From Blastomussa wellsi (lineage: Eukaryota; Cnidaria; Anthozoa; Scleractinia; Plerogyridae), in assembly GCA_947652115.1 (NCBI GenBank), contig OX393565.1, positions 22,297,298 through 22,361,297 on the forward strand: a stretch of 64,000 nucleotides of DNA, written 5' to 3'. Within the stretch, counting starts at the first letter, position 1, and the number at the start of each line of letters is the position of its first letter. Below, one piece after another: positions 49,881 to 60,831 of this stretch. The position numbers were made by a program, and so were the translations under genes. The notes under the pieces were generated by a model. That model saw only the letters and a list, made by a program, of their open reading frames with translations. It was not told the origin of the DNA and ran no database searches.

Positions 49881-50036
49881 CGTTCTCCAAGCCTGTCCCA
49901 GGGTTTAGTTGCCTCGGTCTAAATTAGTTGGGAAAGCGCCAATTTTGGGCCCACACTATGTGCCTTTATACTAATTTTTTACTTCCACCTCATGTAGGTA
50001 ACGCCCGAACACTCCTTGAGCAACGAATGTGCTGAT

Positions 50037-53000
50037 ATGGCGACTGCAGCACCATCACCCCTGGCTAGCTCCAGGGACAAAACAAATGGATCCAAGTTAA
50101 GCCGGCTTCTCATTGAAGGCGGGACAACAGCGTTAAGGAAGGTGTTTGATGGTTTTCATCCTCCGACGAACCTAGCTGCCAGCCTTAACACCAACTATTC
50201 CGTTTTGAATAATCTCTTGCGGCGAAGAATTTTGAATAGGCATCAGTGGGATAAGTTATTCCCACCCAGTGGAACAGCGCCTGATTCCAAGACATTTGAC
50301 ATTACCTTGTTATTTCAGCTTCTGACAAGCATTTGTGGCCTGCTCCCTCCCCCATCGGGATGGCATACGAAACCACCTTCAAGCAATAAATCCCTAGAGG
50401 CAAACCTCGCTCGCATCAAATCTTTTCGCAACGAACTTTACGGTCATGTGACCACGACTGGCATTACCGACCCAACTTTTGGTGTCTTTTGGCAAGAAAT
50501 CAGCGATGCCCTTGTTGCTCTAGGGTTAGATAAGGCAGAAATTGTCCGACTGAGAGCAGAACACGGCGGAGAAGAGGCTTATCTGAATGTTTTGTTTGAC
50601 TGGATTGACAGAGAATCTGAAATCAAAACAATGCTGAAGAAAGGATACCAAAACTTGACAGAAGAGATGACCAAAATACAATGCATCCAACAGGAAGAAT
50701 ACAAAACACTTCAGGAGGTCAAGGAAGCTGTTGCTACAATTCAAGACAAAATAGTAAAGATCCCAGAGGGGGACGTCCTTAAGAAGCTTGCTATGTCTGA
50801 GTTTACAGGAGACATTAATTACCATGCCGAACGCTTCCAGGCGGAGACTCGAGGGTGGATTTTTGAAGAAGTACAGAGCTGGCTGGATAACAGAAGTTCC
50901 CGTAATAGGGTGATGATCATCACTGGGCAAGCAGGAATGGGAAAGTCAGTGATAGCTGCAGTTATTTGTAAGAGAATGCAAGAGGCTGGCAGATTGGCGG
51001 GGAGCCATTTTTGCCAGCACAGCAACGTCCGCTACCGCAATCCAAAACTGATGCTTCAGTCACTGGCGTTCCACCTGAGCTGTAGCTTGCCTGCGTATAA
51101 GGACGCTCTTGTTAAGCAGCTTTCACGAAACCTCGGGGCTGATTTGAACAACATGGGGGTTGAAGATTTGTTTGCGTTACTTTTCAAGGAACCACTCGCT
51201 TCCGTATCTGATCCTGGCAAAAACATCCTCATGGTGATAGATGGCCTGGACGAGAGTGAATACCAGGGAAGGAATGAGTTACTCGATGTGATTGCCACTC
51301 AGCTTTGGAAGCTTCCTTTGTGGATGAGACTTCTAGTAACCACTCGACCCGAGAAAAACATTGTGACCCATTTAAGTTGTATGAACCCCTTTCAACTAAA
51401 ATCTGATGATGAAAGAAATTTTGAAGATGTCCGGATTTTCTTTGAGAAGAGCTTGATTTGTTGTCGAACAAAACCAGAAGAAAGGGCCGCCATTATAAGC
51501 AAACTGGTGAAAAATAGCGAAGGTCTCATGTTGTATGCATGTTTCGTCACCGAGTTTATTGAAAATAATGTGTCACTTCTCAGCGAGGAAGACCTTGAAA
51601 GAAATCTTCCGCTAGGGATCTCATCAGTTTATCAGTCTTATTTCAAGCGACTCGAGAGTGAGTTTCAGAAAGATCTGAATATCGAAGCCGAGCATTTGCT
51701 GCAGTTTCTGTGCGCTATAATGACGGCAAGAAGCCCTTTGCCGATGGCATTCATCTTCGACATCTTAGGATATGACACTAAGTCACTAGCTGATCAGCGA
51801 AGCCTCCAAAAATGCACCAGTTGCATCTCTAGCCTTTTCCCCGTTCGAAACAATCATCTTCACATCTTCCACAAATCAGTGAAGGATTGGCTGACTGACA
51901 AATCACTCTACGGAGAGCACCAGTTCACCGTTGAAGAGGCCAAGGGCCACATGATTCTCTCAAAGTTGTGCAGTTACGAACTAGACAGAATAAAACACAA
52001 TTACAAACCGGGCTCACTGGTTAGTGACTCTGAATTGTACGCGGTGCAACATGGTGTACAACACATGCTTCAGGTTGTAAACCACTCAAATCACCTTAAC
52101 GGGCTAGAAGAAATCGTCGAAAGTTATACCACTGACCCCGAACTCTTGTTTGCAAGGTTATGCGTTGAAGATATAGACTCAATATTTGACGATATTCTTT
52201 GCGTTCAACAACATGCGAAATTCAGTGCACTCAGCGAGGAGAGCCAAAGTCTACTCGAAGCCTTGTTATTGCAGTTCAGGAAAAACGGTAATATCCTTCG
52301 AGAGAATCCTCGATATATTTTTCAAGCATTAATCAACGAAGAGAAACCCAAGCTGTCAAGCAAGGCAGCAACCATTCTAGAGACGAAGCATCCTGATGTG
52401 CCATATTTGGAGCTCTTGGACAAAACAGTTCGCAAAGGACCTGTTCAAGCTCGTTTCGACTGCACAGATGCAATTGCGTGTTTTGATGTTTCGCCAAATT
52501 TTGAGCATATGGTTTGTGAATGTCGTGACGGAACGATACACTTATGGTCGCTGAAGTCTGGCAAGCGTGAATGGGTTCGTTCTTTAGCGCAAGGGAAACA
52601 TTTTGACGAAGTACCGCTTGGAAGTGCCCTTCGAAGCATACATACAGGCAACCCCAAATGCAAACTGACTTGGTCACTTTATCGTTCCGTCGTGTTTCAT
52701 CCAGACGGAGACTTTGTTTTACCAGGAGAACTTGCCAATGTTTACACTTTAAGTGGAGAGCCAACACGACTCTTTCCTTCAAGCGCATGCTATTTTACAG
52801 TGTGTTCCTTTTCTGGCGACAAAACCAAGATGTTAACCGATTGCCCATACGATGGCAAGGAAATCGCTTTATGGAATGTGGAAAATGGTGAACTTATAAG
52901 ACGCATTGAGAGGAAGCATGATATCATTTCGTTTGTTTGTTCCCAATCTGAAGCTGTTGCAGCGGTCTTAGAATCTAGCGGAGACATCTTCCTTCTTCAC

Positions 53001-54443
53001 TTAGAAACTCTTCTTGCTGAGAGAAAAGCTTCCCTTACAATTGAACCATTTTCTGGTTTGTGTGGATTACTGCGCTTTAAATGCAACGATGAAGTTCTTG
53101 TCTGTGGCTCCATATATGAAGCAATGGATGGAATTTTTCTTGGTTCAAACCAGATCATCCTAGGGGACCGACCCCCATCTAAAACGATTAATCTTGAGCG
53201 AGATGACAATCTCTGGCCTCTCGGAGAATCAACTTGTAAGACTGAACTAAAGAGGTACGATTGTCCGAGCACTGATTCGTTCTCGTTTCAAACAGGAACT
53301 TATACAATGCTTGGAGACGATTCGGTACTAGTGAGCAATCCATTGCTCAGCCATGTGAAAATGTTAAATGTCAACTTGCTCAATCGAAATGGCGAATCTA
53401 CCTGGATGACAGAAATGTTCTTTTCTGTTGATGGCACGGCTCTGTATACTACCGCGCAGAGCCCATTTGGTGACGACACTTCCCGCGAACAACTGGTAAT
53501 GATAACAGGGCGGACAATTAGAAGTGGTGATTTAGGATTGCAAATTGATACTCAACATAATTTTCTGCAAAGAATCGAAGGTTACTTTATCGTACCGGTC
53601 TGTATACCCCTTAGAGAAGGTGTCCTTCTCCTACAGGGTGGAAGCAAAACAGTTGAATTGTGGGGTAATGACTTCTCTAAGTGTATGCTACCTATGGTAA
53701 ACGAAATTCGCCTCGTGCTTCCCATATCCGATGAACTTGTAGGGTGTTTGATTGACAGAGGAAGTTTTGCTGAAGTGCATGTATTGCGTATTGAAAGGTT
53801 CGAAGAGATCGTATTAGAGACGGTGTTGAAATTTCCGGTTGGCGTTGATGAATGTTTGGAACCTTCTATAGCATGTAACAGCCAATACCAAATTGTGATA
53901 ATTTTGAAGGTTGAGGATCAGAGCAATTCGACCTGTGTATTAGCTTCTTTTATTGGCGAAGCACAGGTTTGGAGAAGAGAAATACATGCACGGGCTGAGT
54001 CCATCAATGACCTGTTTCTAGGTAGGTTTGGAAGGTGCATGTATTCGCCATGTGAACGGTACATTTCTGTAAATTTCAGTCGGAGCTTCGAAATATTGGA
54101 TGCCAAAACAGGAGAGACTCTCCACACATTTTTATCAAACAGTGCTTCTATTGTGGATTGCACCTTTCTTAGTGATGGCGCGTCATTTGTCTGTGTTACA
54201 GCTAATGGCGTAATAAGAATGTTCGATGCGAGATCTGGTGATATGCTTACGGCAATGAACTTACCGGAAGAGGGACCAATGGTGGTAGCAGCCTCCCCCC
54301 TAAAGCCTCTTATTGCTGTTGGTTTTTCTAATGCGACGGTCAAGCTCATCCGAGTAAAGTTGCCTGGACTGAAGGACTGCGAGAAGGCTAGAGGTACGTC
54401 TATATGGGGAAGTAAAAGCCCATTTGCGGTGCACAAATTCTAA
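50037..54443 (+). CDS. HEPN-NACHT-propeller protein, gene 1 (NLR/STAND-type sensor)
   Basis: One uninterrupted exon of 1,468 residues. The ATG at 50037 has a good context (GATATGG) and matches the start of the paralogue at 60832; the frame extends upstream only to a TTG at 50016. Residues about 15-175 form a DZIP3-type HEPN domain with R131-N132..H137, the motif that is catalytic in HEPN ribonucleases. A coiled-coil-like linker follows (about 185-260). The NACHT NTPase has Walker A GQAGMGKS (297-304), Walker B ILMVIDGLDE (397-406) and the sensor LLVTTRPEKN. An alpha-helical region leads to a WD40-like propeller from about 814 to the end (DGTIHLWSL, NGVIRMFDA). By analogy with NLR and prokaryotic NACHT proteins the propeller senses, NACHT oligomerises and HEPN acts; this is inferred. 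No signal peptide or membrane segment is seen. Such genes are often labelled DZIP3-like in coral annotations, but no RING domain is present. Confidence 0.92.
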   Translation: MATAAPSPLASSRDKTNGSKLSRLLIEGGTTALRKVFDGFHPPTNLAASLNTNYSVLNNLLRRRILNRHQWDKLFPPSGTAPDSKTFDITLLFQLLTSICGLLPPPSGWHTKPPSSNKSLEANLARIKSFRNELYGHVTTTGITDPTFGVFWQEISDALVALGLDKAEIVRLRAEHGGEEAYLNVLFDWIDRESEIKTMLKKGYQNLTEEMTKIQCIQQEEYKTLQEVKEAVATIQDKIVKIPEGDVLKKLAMSEFTGDINYHAERFQAETRGWIFEEVQSWLDNRSSRNRVMIITGQAGMGKSVIAAVICKRMQEAGRLAGSHFCQHSNVRYRNPKLMLQSLAFHLSCSLPAYKDALVKQLSRNLGADLNNMGVEDLFALLFKEPLASVSDPGKNILMVIDGLDESEYQGRNELLDVIATQLWKLPLWMRLLVTTRPEKNIVTHLSCMNPFQLKSDDERNFEDVRIFFEKSLICCRTKPEERAAIISKLVKNSEGLMLYACFVTEFIENNVSLLSEEDLERNLPLGISSVYQSYFKRLESEFQKDLNIEAEHLLQFLCAIMTARSPLPMAFIFDILGYDTKSLADQRSLQKCTSCISSLFPVRNNHLHIFHKSVKDWLTDKSLYGEHQFTVEEAKGHMILSKLCSYELDRIKHNYKPGSLVSDSELYAVQHGVQHMLQVVNHSNHLNGLEEIVESYTTDPELLFARLCVEDIDSIFDDILCVQQHAKFSALSEESQSLLEALLLQFRKNGNILRENPRYIFQALINEEKPKLSSKAATILETKHPDVPYLELLDKTVRKGPVQARFDCTDAIACFDVSPNFEHMVCECRDGTIHLWSLKSGKREWVRSLAQGKHFDEVPLGSALRSIHTGNPKCKLTWSLYRSVVFHPDGDFVLPGELANVYTLSGEPTRLFPSSACYFTVCSFSGDKTKMLTDCPYDGKEIALWNVENGELIRRIERKHDIISFVCSQSEAVAAVLESSGDIFLLHLETLLAERKASLTIEPFSGLCGLLRFKCNDEVLVCGSIYEAMDGIFLGSNQIILGDRPPSKTINLERDDNLWPLGESTCKTELKRYDCPSTDSFSFQTGTYTMLGDDSVLVSNPLLSHVKMLNVNLLNRNGESTWMTEMFFSVDGTALYTTAQSPFGDDTSREQLVMITGRTIRSGDLGLQIDTQHNFLQRIEGYFIVPVCIPLREGVLLLQGGSKTVELWGNDFSKCMLPMVNEIRLVLPISDELVGCLIDRGSFAEVHVLRIERFEEIVLETVLKFPVGVDECLEPSIACNSQYQIVIILKVEDQSNSTCVLASFIGEAQVWRREIHARAESINDLFLGRFGRCMYSPCERYISVNFSRSFEILDAKTGETLHTFLSNSASIVDCTFLSDGASFVCVTANGVIRMFDARSGDMLTAMNLPEEGPMVVAASPLKPLIAVGFSNATVKLIRVKLPGLKDCEKARGTSIWGSKSPFAVHKF

Positions 54444-54786
54444 CCTGAACTCTACTGCTAACAGCGCAAACATTGTTTTGCTCTTCTTGCCATTAACACG
54501 GCAGACGTCAGTGAATACCATGAAACCCAGACCAGACATTAAGGTTTGTCCTGCAAGCTTCAGAGATAAGGTCCAACATCGTTACATGAAATGTACGTGA
54601 TCTATTGCTATAAAATGATTTTCTCTTGGAATAATAAGGAGCTAAGACTCCTTCATTACCAAAACGAACCAGCACCTTTTTTCTCCTAATGCCAGTACAT
54701 TCTCAAGCAGAAAGGTGATGAGAAAAAGCTAAATAATCATGCAACCAAGGAAAGTTGTTTGGATTCGCCATTATATGACTGGCACT

Positions 54787-54869
54787 GTGAGCGGTCAAAA
54801 TGAAGCAAATCGCGTGCTGTGATTGGTTAGCCGAGAGGTCGAGATGGAGCCATCTTGACCGCTCAGGAT
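54787..54869. repeat. Short foldback element
   Basis: TGAGCGGTCAA at the left is mirrored by TTGACCGCTCA at the right, with GATTGGTTAGCC inside. Confidence 0.5.
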
Positions 54870-54917
54870 GGCTCGTGATCTCGCGAAAAAAAACCTTTTC
54901 AGACGTTTACCAATCAC

Positions 54918-55222
54918 AACATGTAAATCACATCCTCGAAGACCCAGGGGAGGTTAGTCGGGGTGAACAAAACTTTACAAGAATTCGCCAAATCACCCCT
55001 GGAATGCTTCTTTTGAACGACTAGTTTCACGATCCAATCGAATGCTTGCCTCGGATTGGCCACAAATATTTTCTGGCCAATCAGAGGCAAGCATTCGAAC
55101 AGGTCGTGGAACTAGTCATTCAAGAGTATAATCCCAGGGGTACTTCTGCGAATTCGTAATTGCTCGGTTTACTTCCTGTCGCGCCGAATAACCGCCCCTG
55201 GGTCTCCGAGGATGTGTAAACC
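54918..55222. repeat. Foldback element with arms of about 140 bp
   Basis: CACATCCTCGAAGACCCAGGGG at the left mirrors CCCCTGGGTCTCCGAGGATGTG at the right. The centre is GAATGCTTGCCTCGGATTGG..CCAATCAGAGGCAAGCATTC. The arms have several mismatches and indels. Confidence 0.8.
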
Positions 55223-55387
55223 AATGAAGTGGATTGATTTTTCAGTTAGCCCAATCAGAGTAAAGTAGCACGCGCAACATCGATTTTGCTTGTGCTTCCT
55301 TTTAAGTTCCCTAAGAAACGAATCATTTACTGGGTTTGCCGTCCTTCGCGACATATAATAAACCCTTTATTAACCAATCTTGTTCGG

Positions 55388-55510
55388 TCAAGATCTCAGG
55401 ATATTGGCCTCGTTCTTGTTTTGCGTTTTTATGGACCTCGACTTCGTCTCGGTTCATAAAAAAGAACTTGGCCAATATCCCGCCATCTTGACCTCATGCT
55501 TGGCCAATAA
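55388..55510. repeat. Foldback element
   Basis: GGTCAAGATCTCAGGATATTGGCC at the left mirrors GGCCAATATCCCGCCATCTTGACC at the right, with inner TTTTTATGGACC and GGTTCATAAAAAA. Confidence 0.75.
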
Positions 55511-55714
55511 CCCATAAAAGTACATGTAAGGAGAATAACTATTTCAGGCTTATCGAGACTAAAATGGCCAAGTACACTTGACATGATCCTAACTCTGCGT
55601 CGAATTTTGTTTTGGCCTATACAGCTGCCATATTTCAACAACAGGCTCTAAGCCAATGATCAAAACTGCATGCTTTCCCGGCAACTCACAAAATTGACCT
55701 CTCTCCCAATGTGT

Positions 55715-55790
55715 GGCTTCATAGCTCAGTTGGTAGAGCATGCATCGCACCGGTATATCGGAGGTCACGGGCTCGAATCCCGTTGAAGCC
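55715..55790 (+). pseudogene. tRNA-like sequence with disrupted anticodon arm
   Basis: Same sequence family as 17046-17117: intact acceptor GGCTTCA/TGAAGCC and T-stem, but with a 4-nt TGCA insertion before the anticodon stem and ATCGG in place of CGCGG. Its 3' flank (CTGAATGATTTTCAGGCTT..AATTGGAAATTC) matches that of the other copy, which shows both belong to a dispersed repeat. Confidence 0.65.
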
Positions 55791-56196
55791 CTGAATGATT
55801 TTCAGGCTTATTTATTTCAATTACTTTAATTGGAAATTCTTTGCGATGATCATTTTCCACTTACACTGCAACTGTTAACATTAGCGGGTGATTAAAGACA
55901 ATAAGCAACACATGCGCACATCACCCTTTTAAGTTTTTCCTAAACAGCAAGTTGGTTAATGAAAACTCTAAAACATTCGTTTAAACGGATTTCAAAAGAA
56001 AAATGATTGACAGAAGTCGGATATGAAAAATGTCATTTGAGGGTTATAGGGAAGCAGTCGGTGATTGAAGCGTGCTTCACAAGGTTTTGTTACGTGTTAG
56101 CTCGAAAGGGTATGTCTACTAACAGCCTTCGTGTTCAACCTTTGCTTGTATGTTATCGAGAAGTCGAGATAATCTTCGGCTGATCAATCCCTTTTG

Positions 56197-56397
56197 TTTT
56201 ACAGGGGCGTAGCCAAGAGTTTTCAAAGGGGTGTGCCCAAATACTGCCTTTTCGTTGACCTATCGTAATTCGAAGATTTTATACCGAATATCGTAGAAAT
56301 GCACGCGCTTATTGAACTTTCAACTTCGACTTCCATCACTGCTTTTTTACTAGGCGAACCCGAAGGGTCTCCCTCTGGCTATGCCCCTGTTTTACTC
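56197..56397. repeat. Inverted-repeat element with AGGGGCGTAGCCA ends
   Basis: TTTACAGGGGCGTAGCCA at the left and TGGCTATGCCCCTGTTTTA at the right are imperfect inverted repeats. A related end (CAGCTACGCCCATGAG) occurs near 56,683. Confidence 0.55.
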
Positions 56398-57285
56398 ATG
56401 AAAACAGCTAAAGTTCAGAGTAATTTATTATCTTATAAACCTTTTTCATATCAAACGGTGATAAAGAAAGTTATTGGGATTTTCACAACCTACTGGCTTT
56501 TTTCCTGTGGCCCAACTGCTATTTTATTACCTGTGAATCTTTTCTCTAAGTACATTTTTGTATTGTCGTGTAAATGTTGAGTACAATGGGTATTCCCCTT
56601 TGTGAGACTTTTTTTAAGTAAACAAGTAAACTACAGTGTGAAACTGTTGAGTACAATGGGTGTGAACCCCCCCACCCCCCGACAGCTACGCCCATGAGCA
56701 CTTAAAACATCTTTATCTGACTGTTGTAGAATCCAGTGACACAGAAGAAAGGAGAAGCGGCCAGTTATCGGGTGAGACGCCAAAAGAGAAAACGATATCC
56801 AGAAGTCAGTGCACGCTTTGTTGATCGCTAAGGACTGCTGATGAAGCTCCAGGCTACCAGACTTTACAATACAGTTATCCAGGGTTTATTCTACGCCGCT
56901 TCTCGCGTGCGGGAATTGTAAATAGACAAGGTTCCTAGTTGGTGATGTACAGTTTCTTCTTACATTTTGATCGAGACGTTGCACGCGACGTCTGCCAACT
57001 GAAATCAGAAAAAAATGAGTCGGATATGAAACTGCGATTCAATTTTATGTGTTTCAGGAGTTCTCTTGATAGATTAATAAATATTTGCATTCGTTAGCTT
57101 TCTATAAACATATTCAAGCTTTTTCTTGACTACATTGAACATGCAAGGTACATCGGAGAACATAGCACGATTACTTACTTACTTCATCATGTTCGTCCCC
57201 TGTGGGACATAAGCTGGAAAAACAATATTTTTTTCAATTTGTCCCTGTTTTATGCCACATTTTGTGCCTCGCCCCACGTAACCTT

Positions 57286-57384
57286 GTAATTTGGTTTTAT
57301 CAACTGGGTTGATAATGTGAATTAGCCACCGTAAAGAGATTCGAGAGCTGACGCTTCGAGCGTTAGCCCTTCGTCGGAGCGAAG
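57286..57384 (-). repeat. Penelope-like terminal repeat (copy D, solo)
   Basis: Matches copies A-C (AATTTGGTTTTATCAACTGG, CCACCGTAAAGAGATTC). On the minus strand 57339-57384 has hammerhead layout, but with CCGACGA and GAAG in place of CUGANGA and GAAA. No transcriptase lies next to it. Confidence 0.6.
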
Positions 57385-57398
57385 GTTAAGCGATCCTA

Positions 57399-57480
57399 CG
57401 ATCTTGAATTGCCGAGAGGTACAGATTTATATTGCATTATTGCAGTTTCATCTACAGCTTCTGTTTGAGGTCAACGCTGG
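57399..57480. repeat. 85-bp direct repeat, copy 1
   Basis: GATCTTGAATTGCCGAGAGG..TCATCTACAGCTTCTGTTTG recurs at 59093-59175 with few differences. Confidence 0.75.
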
Positions 57481-59092
57481 AAGTTGGGTTCGGCGCCAGG
57501 TTGGTTTTGGACGACCAGATTTGAACATCATTCGCTGATGATCACCATGCCCTCGATTTCTATTTTCATTTCGCCGCGATGTTCGCCCTCGTTTTCTATG
57601 AGCGACAGTCAACTTGGCTACGTTGACTATTGACGCATATAAAACGCGGCTCGTAGTCTAATTGTTAGAACGAGCAATCTAATCGTTAATTAGAATTGTA
57701 ACTAAACTTGAAGCGTACGAAAAATCGCACACAGGGTGAAGGAGCTCGTCAGCTCATTAAAAAATTTCGAGTCACATAACGATTGCTGTTCTCCTTTTTA
57801 TAGATCGCTCGAGAATTGAATCCGTTTCCCAGAAAGATTTTTCATTTTCCTTCATAAACCTCAGAAATAAGAATAAAACGCCACCATTTTGTAGTCAACA
57901 CTAGGGCAGCAGCTGAGGCTTCTTCATGTGAGCTCAGTTGACTGGGCTGGCCCAGTTACCGAGATCTCGGATCACTCCTATTTCCTATGAAAAAGTTTCT
58001 TTGTGTTCATATGAGAAGGCCGGCCAACCTGGTTACCGAGATCTCGATTTGCACAACTGGGATCTTGGCCATCGAGATGAAAAATTTCGTACATGTATAT
58101 TTTAGTTGTTGGAAGGAATTTTTTTGGAAAAATTTGTACGAATTTGCTTTCGCAACGGGACGACCAAAATGCATTATATAAAGTGTACTAATTTAATAGC
58201 TCCATTAGTGAAGCTACAAGAGTCGACAAAACCATGATAGTCGCGAACGATATAAAAGCTTTATGTACCAATTTGGTTTTGTTAGTTGAATTTCATCGCG
58301 GTCAATGTTACCGGGCTGAAATTTCCCATATAACTGACACGAAAATCCGTCCCGGGAATAGAGCCAGTCCATTACCGGGCTCATGAAGACGTCCCTGTTT
58401 TGTTTCTTGATCTAGGACATTCAAATGGAATCCGCTCAGCTGCCATAATTACGTTTTGACATGTTTGATGGGTTCAAAGTTCATTCCAAACTTTCCTCGA
58501 ACACGAAAAAGACAGTGACTCATTCAATTCCGGGAAATTTCGGGTTGATTTGTCCACGGCAGGTAAATACCGAGAGGTTTCATAGCGATCAGTACATTGT
58601 TGCCAACCCGTTTAGTTTTCAACGCTAACTCAACTGAGATGCATATAATATAACATGCAATGACAGTTTAACACGTCTGTTCGGTACAGCCAAAACTAAC
58701 TTCCTATTCATTTTTGAAGGAGCTTCGTCAGTCCTGAGAAAACTCAATCAGTGCCTCTGGATTGTGCTGATTCCGATTAATTATTCTTTCATCTCAGGCC
58801 AGTTCTATGTGTCCAACAATTCCTTGTACCTGGGTTGTACCGCACGTACAGTTTGTTTAGTTTATCATAGAAGGGGACTGAGTTTCCACGAATTGGAACT
58901 CATTGCATTACATTGCAAAACAAGTGACGTCTGGACAACGTTTAGTCTAAGAGCCAATCACATCGCAGCTTGTACGCATGAATGATGACTGCCTATTTGT
59001 GCAGCGCAGTCAGGACATCGCTGAATTCCAACGAGTGTCAATATCGAAGTATACGACGCTGTAAAAGCTTAACTGGTTCCTCATTTTACTAA

Positions 59093-59175
59093 GATCTTGA
59101 ATTGCCGAGAGGTACAGATTTATATTGCATTATTTCAGCCGGTTTCATCTACAGCTTCTGTTTGAGGACAAACGC
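59093..59175. repeat. 85-bp direct repeat, copy 2
   Basis: Second copy of the block at 57399, about 1.69 kb downstream. It lies upstream of NACHT gene 2 and could be part of its promoter or a 5' UTR exon; nothing decides this. Confidence 0.75.
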
Positions 59176-59571
59176 TACTTAAACTTGTTTTGCTGCATGC
59201 GCGAAGTCTCGGATTTTCACACTGGACATTAAAGATCTTTGGTAAGTTATTCCTCTATGAAATCAACCTTCTTTACATTAACTTTAGCTTACGAATCTTA
59301 TTCTCCAAGGTGAGGTTAGTCCGAGCCGATTGTAGAAAATCGTAAACGGGAATCTGATTTGTGATCAGCCATGAAATTTACGTCGCTAAGTAAGAAATCA
59401 AACAAGAAATTCCAAACGACGTATGAAATTAAACAAGTTTCATTAAACCGACTGTGATGTATGTCAACATTTGTTTGTGGAAATTTTTAAGCATCACAAA
59501 GGGTAAAACGGCCACGTGGAAAATATAAAACGTAATCGAGCGAGAGTGTGACATAGGCATGTGATGGATGT

Positions 59572-59812
59572 CGGTCGTTTCGCCTACAAGTCGATTCGCC
59601 TACAAGTTGTTTCGCCTACATTAAATGGATTAAAGAACGAGGTATATTCATGTAGGAGCTCTCATCTTTCGGCTCATGGATTAAAGAACGAGGTATATTC
59701 ATGTGCAGCGTGCTGTTAGCGAGTTTTGAGTTACTTAAAACCTTTTGAACAAGTATCCAGTGCAGGCGAATCGACTTGTAGGCGAAACGACCGGCTACCC
59801 ATGTGACAAGTC
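59572..59812. repeat. Inverted-repeat element with an internal direct repeat
   Basis: GGTCGTTTCGCCTACAAGTC at the left and GACTTGTAGGCGAAACGACC at the right are exact inverted repeats. Inside, GGATTAAAGAACGAGGTATA occurs twice, 49 bp apart. It interrupts the region collinear with gene 1. Confidence 0.8.
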
Positions 59813-60831
59813 AGCCATATAAAGCCCGAACTTTGTAATCACGGAGCCGCTGGTTAATCCAAAGGTCCTTCCGTTTTCTTGACCAATTTGATGATAGAAT
59901 TAACGTAACGTAATTTATGTTTCCTCGACAATCTTTTGTAGCAGACGCAAGTGAATAGTTTTCCAGTTTTCTAGGAATTACAACTTGTTCTCACTATTGA
60001 CTCTTTTGACGCCGATGTAAATATTGTTTCATTGGCTTAATTATGCTGCACTGTCACGAGGAAGTTTCTGCTTTTTCAGTATATTAAACAGCAGTAAACT
60101 TATGCCAGTCCAAACATCAAAGTGAACTGAGATAACAAGTAAATAGCTGAAGGTATTTGGGAAATGTAATTATTTTTAGCTATTTTTCAAAGCCCCAAGG
60201 GCCAAAACTGAAAAGGTCAGACTGACATTTTTGATTGTTTCAAAATGATATCACTCATCTTGTAGCTTCAGTACACTGACATAGTAATTTTTAACAAAAC
60301 CGGCCACTATTTGAAACATTTGTAGGTTTCCACTGGTGAAAATACGCCTTTAGGCTCTTCCGTTTTTTAACTGGCATTTGTGACAGTACCCCTTCAATGT
60401 GTCCTTAATTTTTGAACGTGCACCTTTATTTTTTAAGATTCCAGTGTAGTCTACTAAACTGCAACGTATCCAGAAGTTTAGTGGTGACAAAGTTCGAAGT
60501 GGAGTCGCCATTGAACCAGAATATTTTGAAACTGCTTGAAAAAGTGCATGGACAAGGAATTTTAATTTGAAGGCCAGATTTTTTGGCAATGAATTTCGAA
60601 TAAAACATTAAATAAAACGGATCCTTCTTGGATAAGAAACCGTTTTTCACTTAAAATATTCAAAGCTGTGCAAAATTTAGTTGAGGTTTTTCCTTGGGCA
60701 GTTGAAGCGTCTTCGAACAAAATGTTGAACGGGAAAGTACCAAGGCATACTAAGTCTACTGTTTGCTCCTTAGTTTTCAGTGCAAAAAGTTGTTTTGATC
60801 ACACAAAGCGATGGACCAGTAAACACTCGTT

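Larger units (their letters stand above)
54444..60831. other. Region between the two NACHT genes, repeats and promoter of gene 2
   Basis: No further protein gene is recognised. It holds foldback elements (54787, 54925, 55388), a tRNA-like repeat (55715), an inverted-repeat element (56197), a Penelope-like terminal repeat (57286), a duplicated 85-bp block (57399 and 59093), another inverted-repeat element (59570), and the region collinear with the promoter side of gene 1. Confidence 0.6.

Noticed and set aside
50016..50036. Seven-codon N-terminal extension of NACHT gene 1
   Set aside because: It would begin with TTG. The ATG at 50037 has good context and matches the start of the paralogue.
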